Notes: a model not told the origin generated them from the sequence alone. A DNA stretch of 39,752 nt from Christensenella sp. UBA3792 (GCA_002369195.1 DFEW01000016.1:1-39752), one strand, 5' to 3'; counted from the first letter of the stretch, positions 31,686 to 39,477 are shown. A program made the numbers and translations.

Positions 31686-31721
31686 AAACAGACTGCCTCA
31701 TGCACGAGGCAGTCTGTTTTT
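31686..31721. terminator. Convergent terminator after the caspase-like genes
   Basis: A 12-bp perfect stem ACAGACTGCCTC/GAGGCAGTCTGT with a six-base loop is followed by TTTTT on the plus strand. On the minus strand a weaker TTTCGTTTT follows, so it can also serve the nucleoside-transport operon. Confidence 0.87.
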
Positions 31722-31731
31722 CTATTGCCGA

Positions 31732-32682
31732 TTACGTTTCGAGCTTTTTGAGCTGCTGCTTTGCGAGGCGCTCGCGGCGCTTCTGTCCGCTGACGACGAC
31801 GTAGACCATCATGATGATCGTGATGAGGTACGGGATCGTGCCGGTGAGATCGGAGCTGATGTAGTCCTGCAGCCGCAGACCGAGCGCGTCGAAGAAGCCG
31901 AACATCAGCGCGGCAAGGTATGCCTTGGGCGGGTTCGCCGCCGCAAAGATCACGCAGGCGAACGCGATATAGCCGCGCGAAGCGCTCATGCCTTCGACGA
32001 ACGAGCCGTTGAGGTAGCCGAGCGACAGGTGCGCGCCCGCAAGCCCGCAGAACACGCCGCAGAGGATCGAGGCGATCCACTTCATGCGCTCCGGATTCTT
32101 GCCCGCAGTGCGCAGGGTTTCCGGCGATTCGCCGGATGCGCGGATCCAGAAGCCGACCGGCGTGCGGTAAACGAACAGCCACATGAGCAGCACGAGCAGC
32201 CACGTGACGTATACGAACACCGAATGTCCCGAAAGGACCTCGCCGACGAACGGGATCTTGTTGACGAGCGGAATCGTCACGTCCGGCAGACACGGAACCG
32301 CGAAGCCGGAGGTGCCGGAAAGCCCGAAGATCTCGCGCGAAAGGTACGCGGTAAGACCGAGGGCGAAGGTGTTGAGCGCGCAGCCGATGATGAACTCGTC
32401 GGCGCGGAGCTTGACGGTAAACAGCGCGAAGAACAGACCGATCAGGATGCCGAACGCAATCGCCGCCAGCACGCCCATCGCGGCGCTTGCTAAGAAGTAG
32501 CTTGCGACCGCGGCGACGAACGCGCCCATCAGGATCATGCCGTCCATGCCGATGTTCATAATGCCCGCATGTTCGGTCATCAGTCCGCCGAGCGCCGCCA
32601 GCGCGACCGGCGTGGCGCTGCGCAGCATCTGCGCGAATGTGCCCGCAGAAAAGACGGTTGCCCAAACGTTGTGGTTATTCAT
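31732..32682 (-). CDS. Nucleoside ABC transporter permease, second subunit (NupQ/YufQ-like)
   Basis: A 316-residue polytopic permease of the BPD_transp_2 family. It pairs with the permease encoded just upstream to import nucleosides or purines delivered by the BMP-type binding protein. The typical N-terminal block is present (TPVALAALGGLMTEHAGIMNIGMDGMIL, in part, with MNIGMDG as its core), as is FWIRASGESPETLRTAG, the coupling loop that contacts the ATPase. ATG 32682 is chosen over GTG 32691 because a perfect AAGGAGGT site lies 7 nt before it. The start overlaps the preceding permease gene by 8 nt. Confidence 0.92.
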   Translation of the reverse strand: MNNHNVWATVFSAGTFAQMLRSATPVALAALGGLMTEHAGIMNIGMDGMILMGAFVAAVASYFLASAAMGVLAAIAFGILIGLFFALFTVKLRADEFIIGCALNTFALGLTAYLSREIFGLSGTSGFAVPCLPDVTIPLVNKIPFVGEVLSGHSVFVYVTWLLVLLMWLFVYRTPVGFWIRASGESPETLRTAGKNPERMKWIASILCGVFCGLAGAHLSLGYLNGSFVEGMSASRGYIAFACVIFAAANPPKAYLAALMFGFFDALGLRLQDYISSDLTGTIPYLITIIMMVYVVVSGQKRRERLAKQQLKKLET

Positions 32683-33772
32683 GCGCCGCACCTCCTTCGC
32701 TTCTTGCCTTGACGTCCAGGGCCGCCTGTCGTTTCTCGCGCGCTTTGCCGATCGCCACGCGGATGCCGGTCTCCGCCGCCATGCAGAAGATGACGACCGT
32801 CTGGATGATCAGATACAGCTGTTTCGGCACGCCCGCGGCGGTCTCCATGCCCATCGCGCCGATCTTCAGGATCGCGAAGATCAGCGAGATGATGACCGTC
32901 GGCAGCGGCTGATACTGCGCGATCATCGCGACCATCAGCCCTTCGAAATAGTACTCGTTCGATACCGTGGATTTATAGATATGCTCGGCGCCGTAGACGC
33001 GGAACATGCCGACGAGGCCGCACATCATGCCGGAAATCACCATCGTGATGATCACGATGCGATCCGTCTTGATGCCCGCAAAGAGCGCAAAGCGCGGATT
33101 GTCGCCGACGAGCCGCATCTCGTAGCCCTTCGTCGTCTTTTGCAGGATATACCAGACGAGGAACGTGATCACCGCCGAGATGATGATCGCGGTCGAGAGG
33201 TTCGAACCGGGCACGAGCTTCGAGAACCAGAATTCGCTCGGCAGGTTGCCGGTGCCGGCGACGATGTTCTTGTTCGCGTTCTTCCACGGACCCTTGGCGA
33301 GGAACTGGCAGAGGAACACCGCGACCGTATTCAGCATGATCGTCGTGATGACCTCGTTGACCTTGAGCTTGACCTTGAGCACGCCGGGGATCCACGCGTA
33401 GAAGCCGCCGACCGCCATCGCGCCGAGCGCCGCAAGCGGGATCGCGATCCACGCCGACGTGCCGGACAGCCATACGCCGATCTGCGCCGCGATGATCGCG
33501 CCCAGAAGAAGCTGACCCTCGCCGCCGACGTTGAAGATGCCGACCCTTGAACCGATGTCGCAGGCGAGACCGCACAAGCACAGAACCATCGCGTATTCGA
33601 GCATGTCGCCGATGTGACGTGCGTTCGAGAACGCGCCGCCGAGCAGCGCGCGATAGGCGACGAGCGGATTATGACCGGAAACTGCGAGGATCGCCGCGCC
33701 GATCAGCAGCGCGACGGCAAGCGAAATCAGCAGCGCAACCAGATATCCGACGTTGATGCCGCGTTTTTTCAT
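32675..33772 (-). CDS. Nucleoside ABC transporter permease, first subunit (NupP/YufP-like)
   Basis: A 365-residue permease with about ten hydrophobic segments. The BPD_transp_2 core is visible in GIFNVGGEGQLLLGAI and in the coupling loop YEMRLVGDNPRFALFAGI. It forms the membrane channel with the following permease. The start overlaps the ATPase stop by 4 nt (ATGA). The substrate class (nucleosides or purine derivatives) comes from the family of the whole operon rather than from a residue seen here. Confidence 0.92.
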   Translation of the reverse strand: MKKRGINVGYLVALLISLAVALLIGAAILAVSGHNPLVAYRALLGGAFSNARHIGDMLEYAMVLCLCGLACDIGSRVGIFNVGGEGQLLLGAIIAAQIGVWLSGTSAWIAIPLAALGAMAVGGFYAWIPGVLKVKLKVNEVITTIMLNTVAVFLCQFLAKGPWKNANKNIVAGTGNLPSEFWFSKLVPGSNLSTAIIISAVITFLVWYILQKTTKGYEMRLVGDNPRFALFAGIKTDRIVIITMVISGMMCGLVGMFRVYGAEHIYKSTVSNEYYFEGLMVAMIAQYQPLPTVIISLIFAILKIGAMGMETAAGVPKQLYLIIQTVVIFCMAAETGIRVAIGKAREKRQAALDVKARSEGGAAHE

Positions 33773-35298
33773 GCCTCTCCCCCCTCTCTCGAACCGGTCA
33801 TGTAGAAGCCGATCTCCTCCTTGGTGATCGCGTCGGCGCGGAACTCGCCGGTGATCCTGCCTTCATACAGGGTGATGATGCGATCCGACAGGCGGAAAAC
33901 CTCGTCGAGGTCCGCGGAGCTTAACAGGATCGCCGCGCCTTCGTTGCGCTTTTCGATGATGCGCGTGTGGAAGAACTCCATCGCACCGATGTCGACGCCG
34001 CGCGTCGGCTGAGAAATGACAAGCACCGGCGTGTCGAACGTGAACTCGCGCGCGACGACGACCTTCTGCATGTTGCCGCCGGACATGGAACCGACCTCGG
34101 TATGAATGCCCGCGCCGCGGATGTCAAACTTTTGATACAGCTCCTCGGCGTACCGCTCGACCGTCGAGCGGCGCTGATGAAAGCCCATGAGATTGAAGCG
34201 CGCCTCCTTCTGCCGACCGACCAGCAGGTTGTCCGCAACCGAAGCAACCTTGTCGACGCCGGTCGAAAGGCGATCCTCCGGCACGTGCGAAAGTCCCATC
34301 GCGCGGATCTCGCCGGGCGTTTTGTTCGTCACGTCGACGCCGCACACCGAGACCTTGCCGCGATTGATCTTTCTGAGTCCCGTGATCGCTTCGAGCAGTT
34401 CGCTCTGCCCGTTGCCCTCGATCGCCGCGATGCCGAGCACCTCGCCCTTTCTGACGTTCAGCGATACGCCGCGCACCGCGGGCAGACCGCGGTTGTCCGC
34501 AACGTACAGGTCTTCGACCCTGATCGCGACGTCTCCGGCCTCGCCGGTCTTTTCAAGATGATCGAACAGCACGGGACGACCGACCATCATGGATGCGAGA
34601 ATCTTTTCGTTGACGTTCTTCGTCTCCTCGACGCCGATCAGCTTGCCCTGCCGCATGACGCCGACGCGGTCGGAAATCGCCATGACCTCGTTGAGCTTGT
34701 GCGTGATGATGATGACCGTCATCTGCTTTTCGCGCACGATGCGGCGTATGACCTCGAACAGCTCGTCCGTCTCCTGCGGCGTCAGAACCGCCGTCGGCTC
34801 GTCCAGAATCAGGATGTCCGCGCCGCGGTACAGCGTTTTCAGGATTTCCACGCGCTGCTGCAGTCCGACCGATATGTCGCGCACCTCCGCCGACGGATCG
34901 ACCTCAAGCCCGTATTCCTCGACGAGCTCGCGCGTGAGCTTCTCCGCCTTTCGGTTGTCGAACAGCACCCCCGCGCTCTTGGGCTCGCGTCCGAGCACGA
35001 TGTTCTGCGCGACCGTGAACGACGGAACCAGCATGAAGTGCTGATGCACCATGCCGATGCCGCGATCGATCGCCGCCTTCGGGCTGAAGGTCGTAACCTT
35101 CTCGCCGCGCACGTACAGGGTTCCCGCCGTCGGCGTGTTGATGCCGTACAGGATGTTCATCAGCGTCGACTTGCCCGCGCCGTTCTCGCCGACCAGCGCG
35201 AACACCTCGCCGTTTTTGATCGACAGCGAGATATCGTCGTTCGCAAGCACCCCCGGAAACTCCATCGAAATGTGTTCAAACCGGATTTCGTCCGTCAA
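33769..35298 (-). CDS. Nucleoside ABC transporter ATPase with two ABC domains (NupO/YufO-like)
   Basis: A 509-residue fused ATPase that powers the nucleoside importer. The N-terminal domain has Walker A GENGAGKST, signature SVGLQQRVEI and Walker B LILDEPTAVL. The C-terminal domain has the weak Walker A EGNGQSELLEA and signature SGGNMQKVVVARE, the usual asymmetry of sugar/nucleoside dual ATPases. The start codon is TTG 35298 with an AGGAGG site 7 nt before it; the next ATG would cut off the first beta strand. In most BMP operons this gene follows the binding-protein gene closely, but here about 850 bp with a transposase gene and repeats lie between. Confidence 0.93.
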   Translation of the reverse strand: MTDEIRFEHISMEFPGVLANDDISLSIKNGEVFALVGENGAGKSTLMNILYGINTPTAGTLYVRGEKVTTFSPKAAIDRGIGMVHQHFMLVPSFTVAQNIVLGREPKSAGVLFDNRKAEKLTRELVEEYGLEVDPSAEVRDISVGLQQRVEILKTLYRGADILILDEPTAVLTPQETDELFEVIRRIVREKQMTVIIITHKLNEVMAISDRVGVMRQGKLIGVEETKNVNEKILASMMVGRPVLFDHLEKTGEAGDVAIRVEDLYVADNRGLPAVRGVSLNVRKGEVLGIAAIEGNGQSELLEAITGLRKINRGKVSVCGVDVTNKTPGEIRAMGLSHVPEDRLSTGVDKVASVADNLLVGRQKEARFNLMGFHQRRSTVERYAEELYQKFDIRGAGIHTEVGSMSGGNMQKVVVAREFTFDTPVLVISQPTRGVDIGAMEFFHTRIIEKRNEGAAILLSSADLDEVFRLSDRIITLYEGRITGEFRADAITKEEIGFYMTGSREGGEA

Positions 35299-35368
35299 TT
35301 TCCTTCCTCCTTCATGCGCTGTGCGCCGTTCGTATCTCTCAGCAGCTCAAATACCCCGTTTCGTTCAT

Positions 35369-35470
35369 GCGGGGCGCCGAGGTCGTCGCCCCCTACATTT
35401 GCTCGCGGGGCGCCGGGGTCGTCGCCCCCTACATTCGTTCGCGGGGCGCCGGGGTCGTCGCCCCCTACGA
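35369..35470. repeat. Three tandem REP-like repeats, 36-bp period
   Basis: A 30-bp GC-rich unit starts at 35369, 35405 and 35441, with 6 bp between units. Copy 1 differs from copies 2 and 3 by one base (GAGG against GGGG). Each unit can fold on GGGGCG/CGCCCC arms. The array lies just downstream of a REP-associated transposase gene, and an inverted copy is inside that gene at 35704-35729. The unit is therefore probably the repeat this enzyme recognises. Confidence 0.85.
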
Positions 35471-35485
35471 TATGTTTATGCCTTC

Positions 35486-36019
35486 TTACGGTTTCGGCGG
35501 AACAAAGTCCGTTTCGTGTCCGTAATATGCATCTTTCCCCATGATCCACTTCTTCGGATTCTCGTCGATGTATTGCTTATGCATCCGATAATCCTCATCG
35601 TCGCGAATGATGTGGTCGTAAAATCCCCTCTGCCATAACTTTTGTCCGCACGCCTTTTCGGAAAACTTCTTGAAAGCAGTCATAAAGCAGGATAACGCAT
35701 TGGTAGGGGGCGACGACCTCGGCGCCCCGTCCCGTTCACCATCTGCAATCGAAATCAGAAGATGAACGTGATTCGGCATGATCGTATAGTGATCCAAACG
35801 AATCCGCCGATAATGGTCGTTCATCTCCCGCAGGGTTTGGTCGACCGCCTCTCCGATCCCCGTCAGAACGATGCGTGCCGATTCCGGCGTTTGATCCGCC
35901 GTAACGGTTGACAGCAGGCAGCGCATTTGCTCGGTGCAGACCGTCAAAAAAAACGCTCCGTTCTGCGAATAATCATAAGCGCGCAAACGATTCGGTTTTC
36001 TGTTCGGAAGCTTCTCCAT
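35486..36019 (-). CDS. REP-associated tyrosine transposase (RAYT, Y1/HUH family)
   Basis: A 177-residue single-domain Y1 transposase related to IS200/IS605 TnpA. RAYT proteins nick and join single strands at REP-type hairpins. The HUH metal motif is HVH in YTIMPNHVHLLI, and the likely catalytic Tyr is in DEDYRMHKQYIDENPKKW. The start ATG 36019 gives the usual RAYT beginning (LPNRKPNRLRAYDYSQNGAF). An in-frame ATG at 36064 would add 15 residues with three Cys. Neither has a good ribosome binding site. Residues DGAPRSSPPT are encoded by an inverted copy of the neighbouring repeat. The gene lies inside a transport operon, on the same strand. Confidence 0.9.
   Translation of the reverse strand: MEKLPNRKPNRLRAYDYSQNGAFFLTVCTEQMRCLLSTVTADQTPESARIVLTGIGEAVDQTLREMNDHYRRIRLDHYTIMPNHVHLLISIADGERDGAPRSSPPTNALSCFMTAFKKFSEKACGQKLWQRGFYDHIIRDDEDYRMHKQYIDENPKKWIMGKDAYYGHETDFVPPKP
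35704..35729. repeat. Inverted copy of the REP-like repeat inside the RAYT gene
   Basis: The 26-bp stretch is the exact reverse complement of the core of repeat copy 1 (GAGG variant). It keeps the transposase frame open and encodes GAPRSSPPT between the HUH motif and the helix with the catalytic Tyr. Confidence 0.85.
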
Positions 36020-36098
36020 GCAGATGCAAACGTCAAAACCACAGTTTCGGCAAAGCGCCGCCATGTTTCGCTTCTCGCAGCGCGATCCGTTATCCCTC

Positions 36099-36131
36099 GA
36101 AAAGGCAGAAGCTGCCCCGACGGGCAGCTTC
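36099..36131 (-). terminator. Terminator after the BMP-type binding-protein gene
   Basis: On the minus strand the 10-bp perfect stem GAAGCTGCCC/GGGCAGCTTC (36131-36108) is followed by TGCCTTTTC. It lies about 12 nt after the stop. It would limit read-through to the ATPase and permease genes of the same transporter. Confidence 0.75.
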
Positions 36132-36143
36132 CGCGTGCGTTTC

Positions 36144-37136
36144 TTATCTGGTGGTGTTGACCTTGATCTCGCCCGAGGTGATCTTGTTCACGAGGTCTTC
36201 GACCTCCGCCTTGAGCTCGCTGCCGATCTGCTGCGGTGCGCCGAGGTCGCCGTAGCCGATGCCGACGTAACCGTCCGCAAGGTTCGCAACCCACGTGGTG
36301 CCCCAGAGCGACTTGTCGCCGGAGAGGTACTTCGCGACCGCGTCATAGATCGACTTGCCGACTTCCTTCTTCATCGAGCAGATGATGACGTCCGGATTGA
36401 TGTACTTCTGATCGCTGTCAACGCCGATCGCATAGAAATTGCCTTCCTGTGCGGACTCGAACACGCCGTCGCCCGCCTTGGATGCGATCTGGAAGATGAC
36501 GTCCGCGCCCTTGTCGTGGAGCGCCTTTGCGCATTCCTTGCCCTTCGCGGGGTCGTCGTAGTCGTTGGTGTAGTTGTACTCGACCTTGATCGCCTCGTTG
36601 CGATACTTCGCGCCCTGCTCATAGCCGACGATGAAGTCGTTGATCGTGTCGGAGTCCTCGCCGCCGACCGCGCCGACCACGCCGGTGGTGCTCATCGCCG
36701 CCGCGATGTAGCCCGCCAGGAACGAACCTTCGTTCTGCGCGTAGGTGATGTTCAGCACGTTCGCAACCGGTGCGCTCGTCGCGTTGTCGATCCAGATGAA
36801 GTCGACGTTCGGATACTCGGGCGCGACGGTCTCGATGTCATAAAATTCCCAGCCGACGCAGACGACGATGTTCGCGACGTCCGCCGCATTGCGCATCTGC
36901 ACTTCGTGGTTCTCGTTGTTGCATTCGATCGTCTTGACTTCGACGTTCGAAAAATCCTTCGCGAGCGCATCGCCGCCCGCCTTCGAGGAATCGTAGAACG
37001 AACGGTCGCCGAACGTGCCGGCTACAACGATCGCGACGACGGTCTTATCGCCGCTCTGTACGTCCGTTTTGGTGCAGGCGATCATGCAGCCGAGCGCCAG
37101 AACGAGTGCCAGTGCCAATGCCAAAAACTTTTTCAT
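36144..37136 (-). CDS. BMP-family nucleoside-binding lipoprotein (BmpA/PnrA/NupN-like)
   Basis: A 330-residue solute-binding lipoprotein that catches nucleosides outside the membrane for the ABC importer encoded downstream. The signal peptide offers two possible lipobox Cys (Cys17 in LALGC or Cys21 in MIAC). Family blocks are GTFGDRSFYDSSKAGGDAL, NVDFIWIDN, the diagnostic AQNEGSFLAGYIAA, GAVGGEDSDTINDFIVGYEQGA (in part), VIFQIASKAGDGVF and AIGVDSDQ. ATG 37136 has an AGGAGGG site. It is separated from its ATPase gene by a transposase gene and repeats, with a terminator in between. Confidence 0.95.
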   Translation of the reverse strand: MKKFLALALALVLALGCMIACTKTDVQSGDKTVVAIVVAGTFGDRSFYDSSKAGGDALAKDFSNVEVKTIECNNENHEVQMRNAADVANIVVCVGWEFYDIETVAPEYPNVDFIWIDNATSAPVANVLNITYAQNEGSFLAGYIAAAMSTTGVVGAVGGEDSDTINDFIVGYEQGAKYRNEAIKVEYNYTNDYDDPAKGKECAKALHDKGADVIFQIASKAGDGVFESAQEGNFYAIGVDSDQKYINPDVIICSMKKEVGKSIYDAVAKYLSGDKSLWGTTWVANLADGYVGIGYGDLGAPQQIGSELKAEVEDLVNKITSGEIKVNTTR

Positions 37137-37179
37137 TGTAATTCCCTCCTGCATTTTGCCCCTATTCGGGGTTATATCC

Positions 37180-37208
37180 AGTATAATACGTCCGCGTCTT
37201 TTTTTCAA
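37180..37208 (-). promoter_or_regulatory. Promoter of the BMP-type operon
   Basis: On the minus strand TTGAAA (37208-37203), a 17-bp spacer and TATACT (37185-37180) precede a short leader holding a small CCCC-TATT-GGGG type hairpin (37159-37170). The leader is too short for a purine riboswitch. Confidence 0.7.
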
Positions 37209-37311
37209 CCGTCTTTTTTCGTCCCGCCGCGGCGCTGCCCGCGATGGCGGGCGGTCGCCGCCCACCCCTTTTTTCAGGTGAACAGATCGTTTGCGGCAGC
37301 AAAGTCAAAGA

Positions 37312-37459
37312 GGCTGTTAAGAAAGTCTGTCATTCTGAGCCGCAGGCGAAGAATCTCTGAACGCAAGTTTGAAACAGTGTTGCATGACAAGACAGTTTCG
37401 TTCTGAGATCCTTCATCGCTTCGCGATTCAGGATGACACGCAAGACTTTCTTAACGGCC
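37312..37459. mobile_element. MITE-like palindromic element, about 148 bp
   Basis: Terminal inverted repeats of 16 bp with one wobble (37312-37327 with 37444-37459) contain a perfect 12-bp core, GTTAAGAAAGTC. A second pair, TGTCATTCTGA/TCAGGATGACA, lies at 37328-37338 and 37428-37438. There is no coding capacity. It occupies the place of the hairpin in a truncated 183-bp unit. Confidence 0.65.
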
Positions 37460-37795
37460 CACACATACATGTAAACTGGTAAAAGTCTGCCGCAAACAGT
37501 CTGCGCCGTTTCCCGCGGCTGCCGGAAAGGGATGCAGAATCCGCGTTCTTCGCGAAGGAGCTATATTGTAATATGCGACCGAGCGAAAACGCGGATCGTT
37601 TGCGGCAACATAACCAAAAGAAAGGACGCGAACTGCGTCCTTTCCACGTACAAGTGAATTGATAAAAGTTTGCCGCAAACAGTCTGCGCCGTTTCCCGCG
37701 GCTGCCGGAAAGGGATGCAGAATCCGCGTTCTTCGCGAAGGAGCTATATTGCAATATGCGACCGAGCGAAAACGCGGATCGTTTGCGGCATCATA

Positions 37796-37828
37796 ACCAA
37801 AAGAAAGGACGCGAACTGCGTCCTTTCT
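37796..37828 (-). terminator. Repeat-borne terminator downstream of the small lipoprotein operon
   Basis: The stem GAAAGGACGC/GCGTCCTTTC (37803-37812 with 37818-37827) is followed on the minus strand by TTTTGG. The same hairpin recurs 183 bp away at 37620-37644, giving two terminators in a row after the gene at 37892. Confidence 0.7.
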
Positions 37829-37891
37829 ACATACAAGTGAATTGATAAGAGTTTGCCGCAAACAGTCTGCGCCGTTTCCGACAACCGCCCC

Positions 37892-38542
37892 CTATTGACC
37901 GATCTTTTCGAAGATCATATCCACGGTTCCGCTGCCTGGCACTTCCTGTTCGAGGATCAGGTACGTGCCGTCGTACTGCAGCGTCAGCATCGTCTCGCCG
38001 TACAGCGTCATGATCAGCGTCGCGCCGTCCATGCGCCACTGCACGCCCTGCGTGTTCTGCGGCGGGTCGCTGACGGTGCTGATCTGATAGATGTTCAGCT
38101 CCGCGCTGCCATTGTCGAACAGCCAGAAGATCATGCGCTGACCGGTTTCCGATGCCGGGACTTCCCTGCCCTTGTGGCGGCTGCGCTTAAACTCCCAGTT
38201 GCCGATCAGATACGGATCGGGCGTCGGAGAGACCGACGGGTCGATCGATGCACCGGCGGTTGCCGACGCGTTCGCGGTCGCAGTCGCGTTCGGATCCGGC
38301 GTGGCGTTCGGATCGACGCTGCCTGCGGGCGTGGCGTCCGGTTCTTCCGACGGTTCGGGCGTTGCCGTAACCTCGGCGTCCGCCGGAACGGGCGAGGGCG
38401 TCCAGCGCGCAAACGGCGTGTGCGTCGGTCCGGTGCTCGGGATCACATACTGCGGCGTATTGTCCCAGCCGCACCCAAGGAGAAGCGCCAGCAGAACCGT
38501 CGCCAGAAATGCAGGTATGGCTTTTTTCAAACGCCGTTTCAT
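37892..38542 (-). CDS. Small lipoprotein with one lipocalin-like domain
   Basis: An unrecognised 216-residue exported lipoprotein (lipobox LLLGC, Cys24). A low-complexity Pro/Thr/Ala/Asp linker (about 30-115) holds repeats such as DPNATPDPNATAT. The C-terminal 100 residues begin with YLIGNWEF, a Gly-x-Trp start typical of lipocalin-like beta barrels, and end VDMIFEKIG. The upstream neighbour ends in a very similar way (VTFIFEKEN) and has the same Gly-x-Trp start twice, so the two are probably related. ATG 38542 lies 10 nt after the neighbour's stop, with only a weak ribosome binding site. No enzymatic role can be inferred. Confidence 0.75.
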   Translation of the reverse strand: MKRRLKKAIPAFLATVLLALLLGCGWDNTPQYVIPSTGPTHTPFARWTPSPVPADAEVTATPEPSEEPDATPAGSVDPNATPDPNATATANASATAGASIDPSVSPTPDPYLIGNWEFKRSRHKGREVPASETGQRMIFWLFDNGSAELNIYQISTVSDPPQNTQGVQWRMDGATLIMTLYGETMLTLQYDGTYLILEQEVPGSGTVDMIFEKIGQ

Positions 38543-38552
38543 ACTTTGATGC

Positions 38553-39401
38553 TCAGTTTTCCTTTTCAAAGATGAAGGTTACGCCGCTGTTCGGCTCAAG
38601 GAGCCGGAGCGTGCCGTCCTCCGCATTGTAGGTCGCTTCATACAGAACCGTCTCGCCGACATACATTTCGATCGCAGTTTCCGTGATCCTGTACGAAACC
38701 GCACCGCCTTCGGATTGCTTCGATTCCACTTGCACCGTATCGTCTTCGCGGAATATAAGGGTCAGCGCGCCTGAATCTCCGAGCTGCTCTGCGGTAAGCG
38801 TGAGTTCGCCTAAAGTTGCCCCAACCGTATTCCAGGTGCCGATCAGGTCTTCCTTCGCAATAACGCCATCGGACGTCACTTCGGGCAGAACCGCATCGGG
38901 CGTGTACGCAAAGATCATTCGGATCTGCTTGCCGTCCTCTTCGAGCTCAAGCGCGACCGTATGGTTCTCCGCATCGTAAACGAGCTCGCCGGAATCGTCT
39001 CCGGTGCCGATCAGGATTGCGTTATCCCCGACCGCATATGTGTCGAACGTTTCTTCGACCGAGCCGTAGGACGCCTGCAGTTCACGCATCGAGCCGTCCT
39101 CGCGGAACTCCAGATACATCTCCATGCCGAGGTCGGAAGGTGCAAGGATGCTTCCGCCGTAATCGATCCGGTCGAGCGACCAGATGCCGTACAGATCCGC
39201 CGCTTCGAGCGGTTTCTGCGTCGGTTCGGGGGTGGGTTCTTCGGTCGGTTCGGGAGTCGGTTCCTCGGTCGGCTGTTCGACCGGCGCCGCGGTCGCTTCC
39301 GTTTGCGGCGCATCCGCAGCGGGCGCCGCGGGCGATGCGGTGCAGGCAAGCACCGACAGAGTCATCAATGCGCAGAGCGCGATAGCCAGTATTTTCTTCA
39401 T
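38553..39401 (-). CDS. Lipoprotein with two lipocalin-like repeats
   Basis: A 282-residue lipoprotein (lipobox SVLAC, Cys20). After an Ala-rich stretch and a linker of TPEPTEEP repeats come two similar domains, starting LYGIWSLDRIDYGG (about residue 69) and LIGTWNTVGATLG (about residue 185). Each has a predicted small beta-barrel pattern with a mid-domain EFRED or IFRED strand. The protein ends VTFIFEKEN. The function is unknown. Lipid-anchored lipocalin-like proteins of Gram-positives are often surface or stress proteins, but that is only an analogy. The start has a GAGAGGAAAT site. It leads a two-gene unit. Confidence 0.78.
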   Translation of the reverse strand: MKKILAIALCALMTLSVLACTASPAAPAADAPQTEATAAPVEQPTEEPTPEPTEEPTPEPTQKPLEAADLYGIWSLDRIDYGGSILAPSDLGMEMYLEFREDGSMRELQASYGSVEETFDTYAVGDNAILIGTGDDSGELVYDAENHTVALELEEDGKQIRMIFAYTPDAVLPEVTSDGVIAKEDLIGTWNTVGATLGELTLTAEQLGDSGALTLIFREDDTVQVESKQSEGGAVSYRITETAIEMYVGETVLYEATYNAEDGTLRLLEPNSGVTFIFEKEN

Positions 39402-39447
39402 TTTGTAATTTCCTCTCTTTTCAATGTGGGGTTTCGCCGATTAAGAC

Positions 39448-39477
39448 AGTTTATCATGATTCGATTCCGTCTGTCAA
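39448..39477 (-). promoter_or_regulatory. Promoter of the lipocalin-like lipoprotein pair
   Basis: On the minus strand TTGACA (39477-39472), an 18-bp spacer and TAAACT (39453-39448) lie about 47 nt before the start codon. The -35 overlaps the mutY stop codon. Confidence 0.6.

Larger units (their letters stand above)
37289..37881. repeat. 183-bp tandem repeat array (gene-free)
   Basis: The unit marker TGCCGCAAAC starts at 37488, 37671 and 37854, an exact 183-bp period. Two full units, a truncated third (to about 37880) and a remnant right end (GTTTGCGGCA, 37289-37298) are present. Each full unit holds a 120-bp element with perfect 10-bp inverted ends (37488-37607 and 37671-37790) and a 63-bp remainder with a terminator-like hairpin. 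No credible gene lies in 37209-37891. Confidence 0.88.

Noticed and set aside
35369..35470. Short regular repeats that might be a CRISPR array
   Set aside because: The units are separated by only 6 bp, the repeat occurs inverted inside a transposase gene, and there are no cas genes. It fits REP-like repeats of a RAYT.
35295..35549. Small minus-strand frame with repeated GGDDPGAPR peptides
   Set aside because: It is the translation of the three REP-like units and runs into the ATPase start region without a ribosome binding site. It is not a credible gene.
37137..37180. Possible purine riboswitch before the nucleoside-uptake operon
   Set aside because: The predicted leader is only about 40 nt and shows one small hairpin, too short for a purine aptamer.
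37428..37861. Open frames on the minus strand rich in Ser/Arg in the 183-bp repeats
   Set aside because: They arise from the tandem repeats themselves, contain terminator hairpins, and have no start signals. Such frames are common false proteins in repeat DNA.
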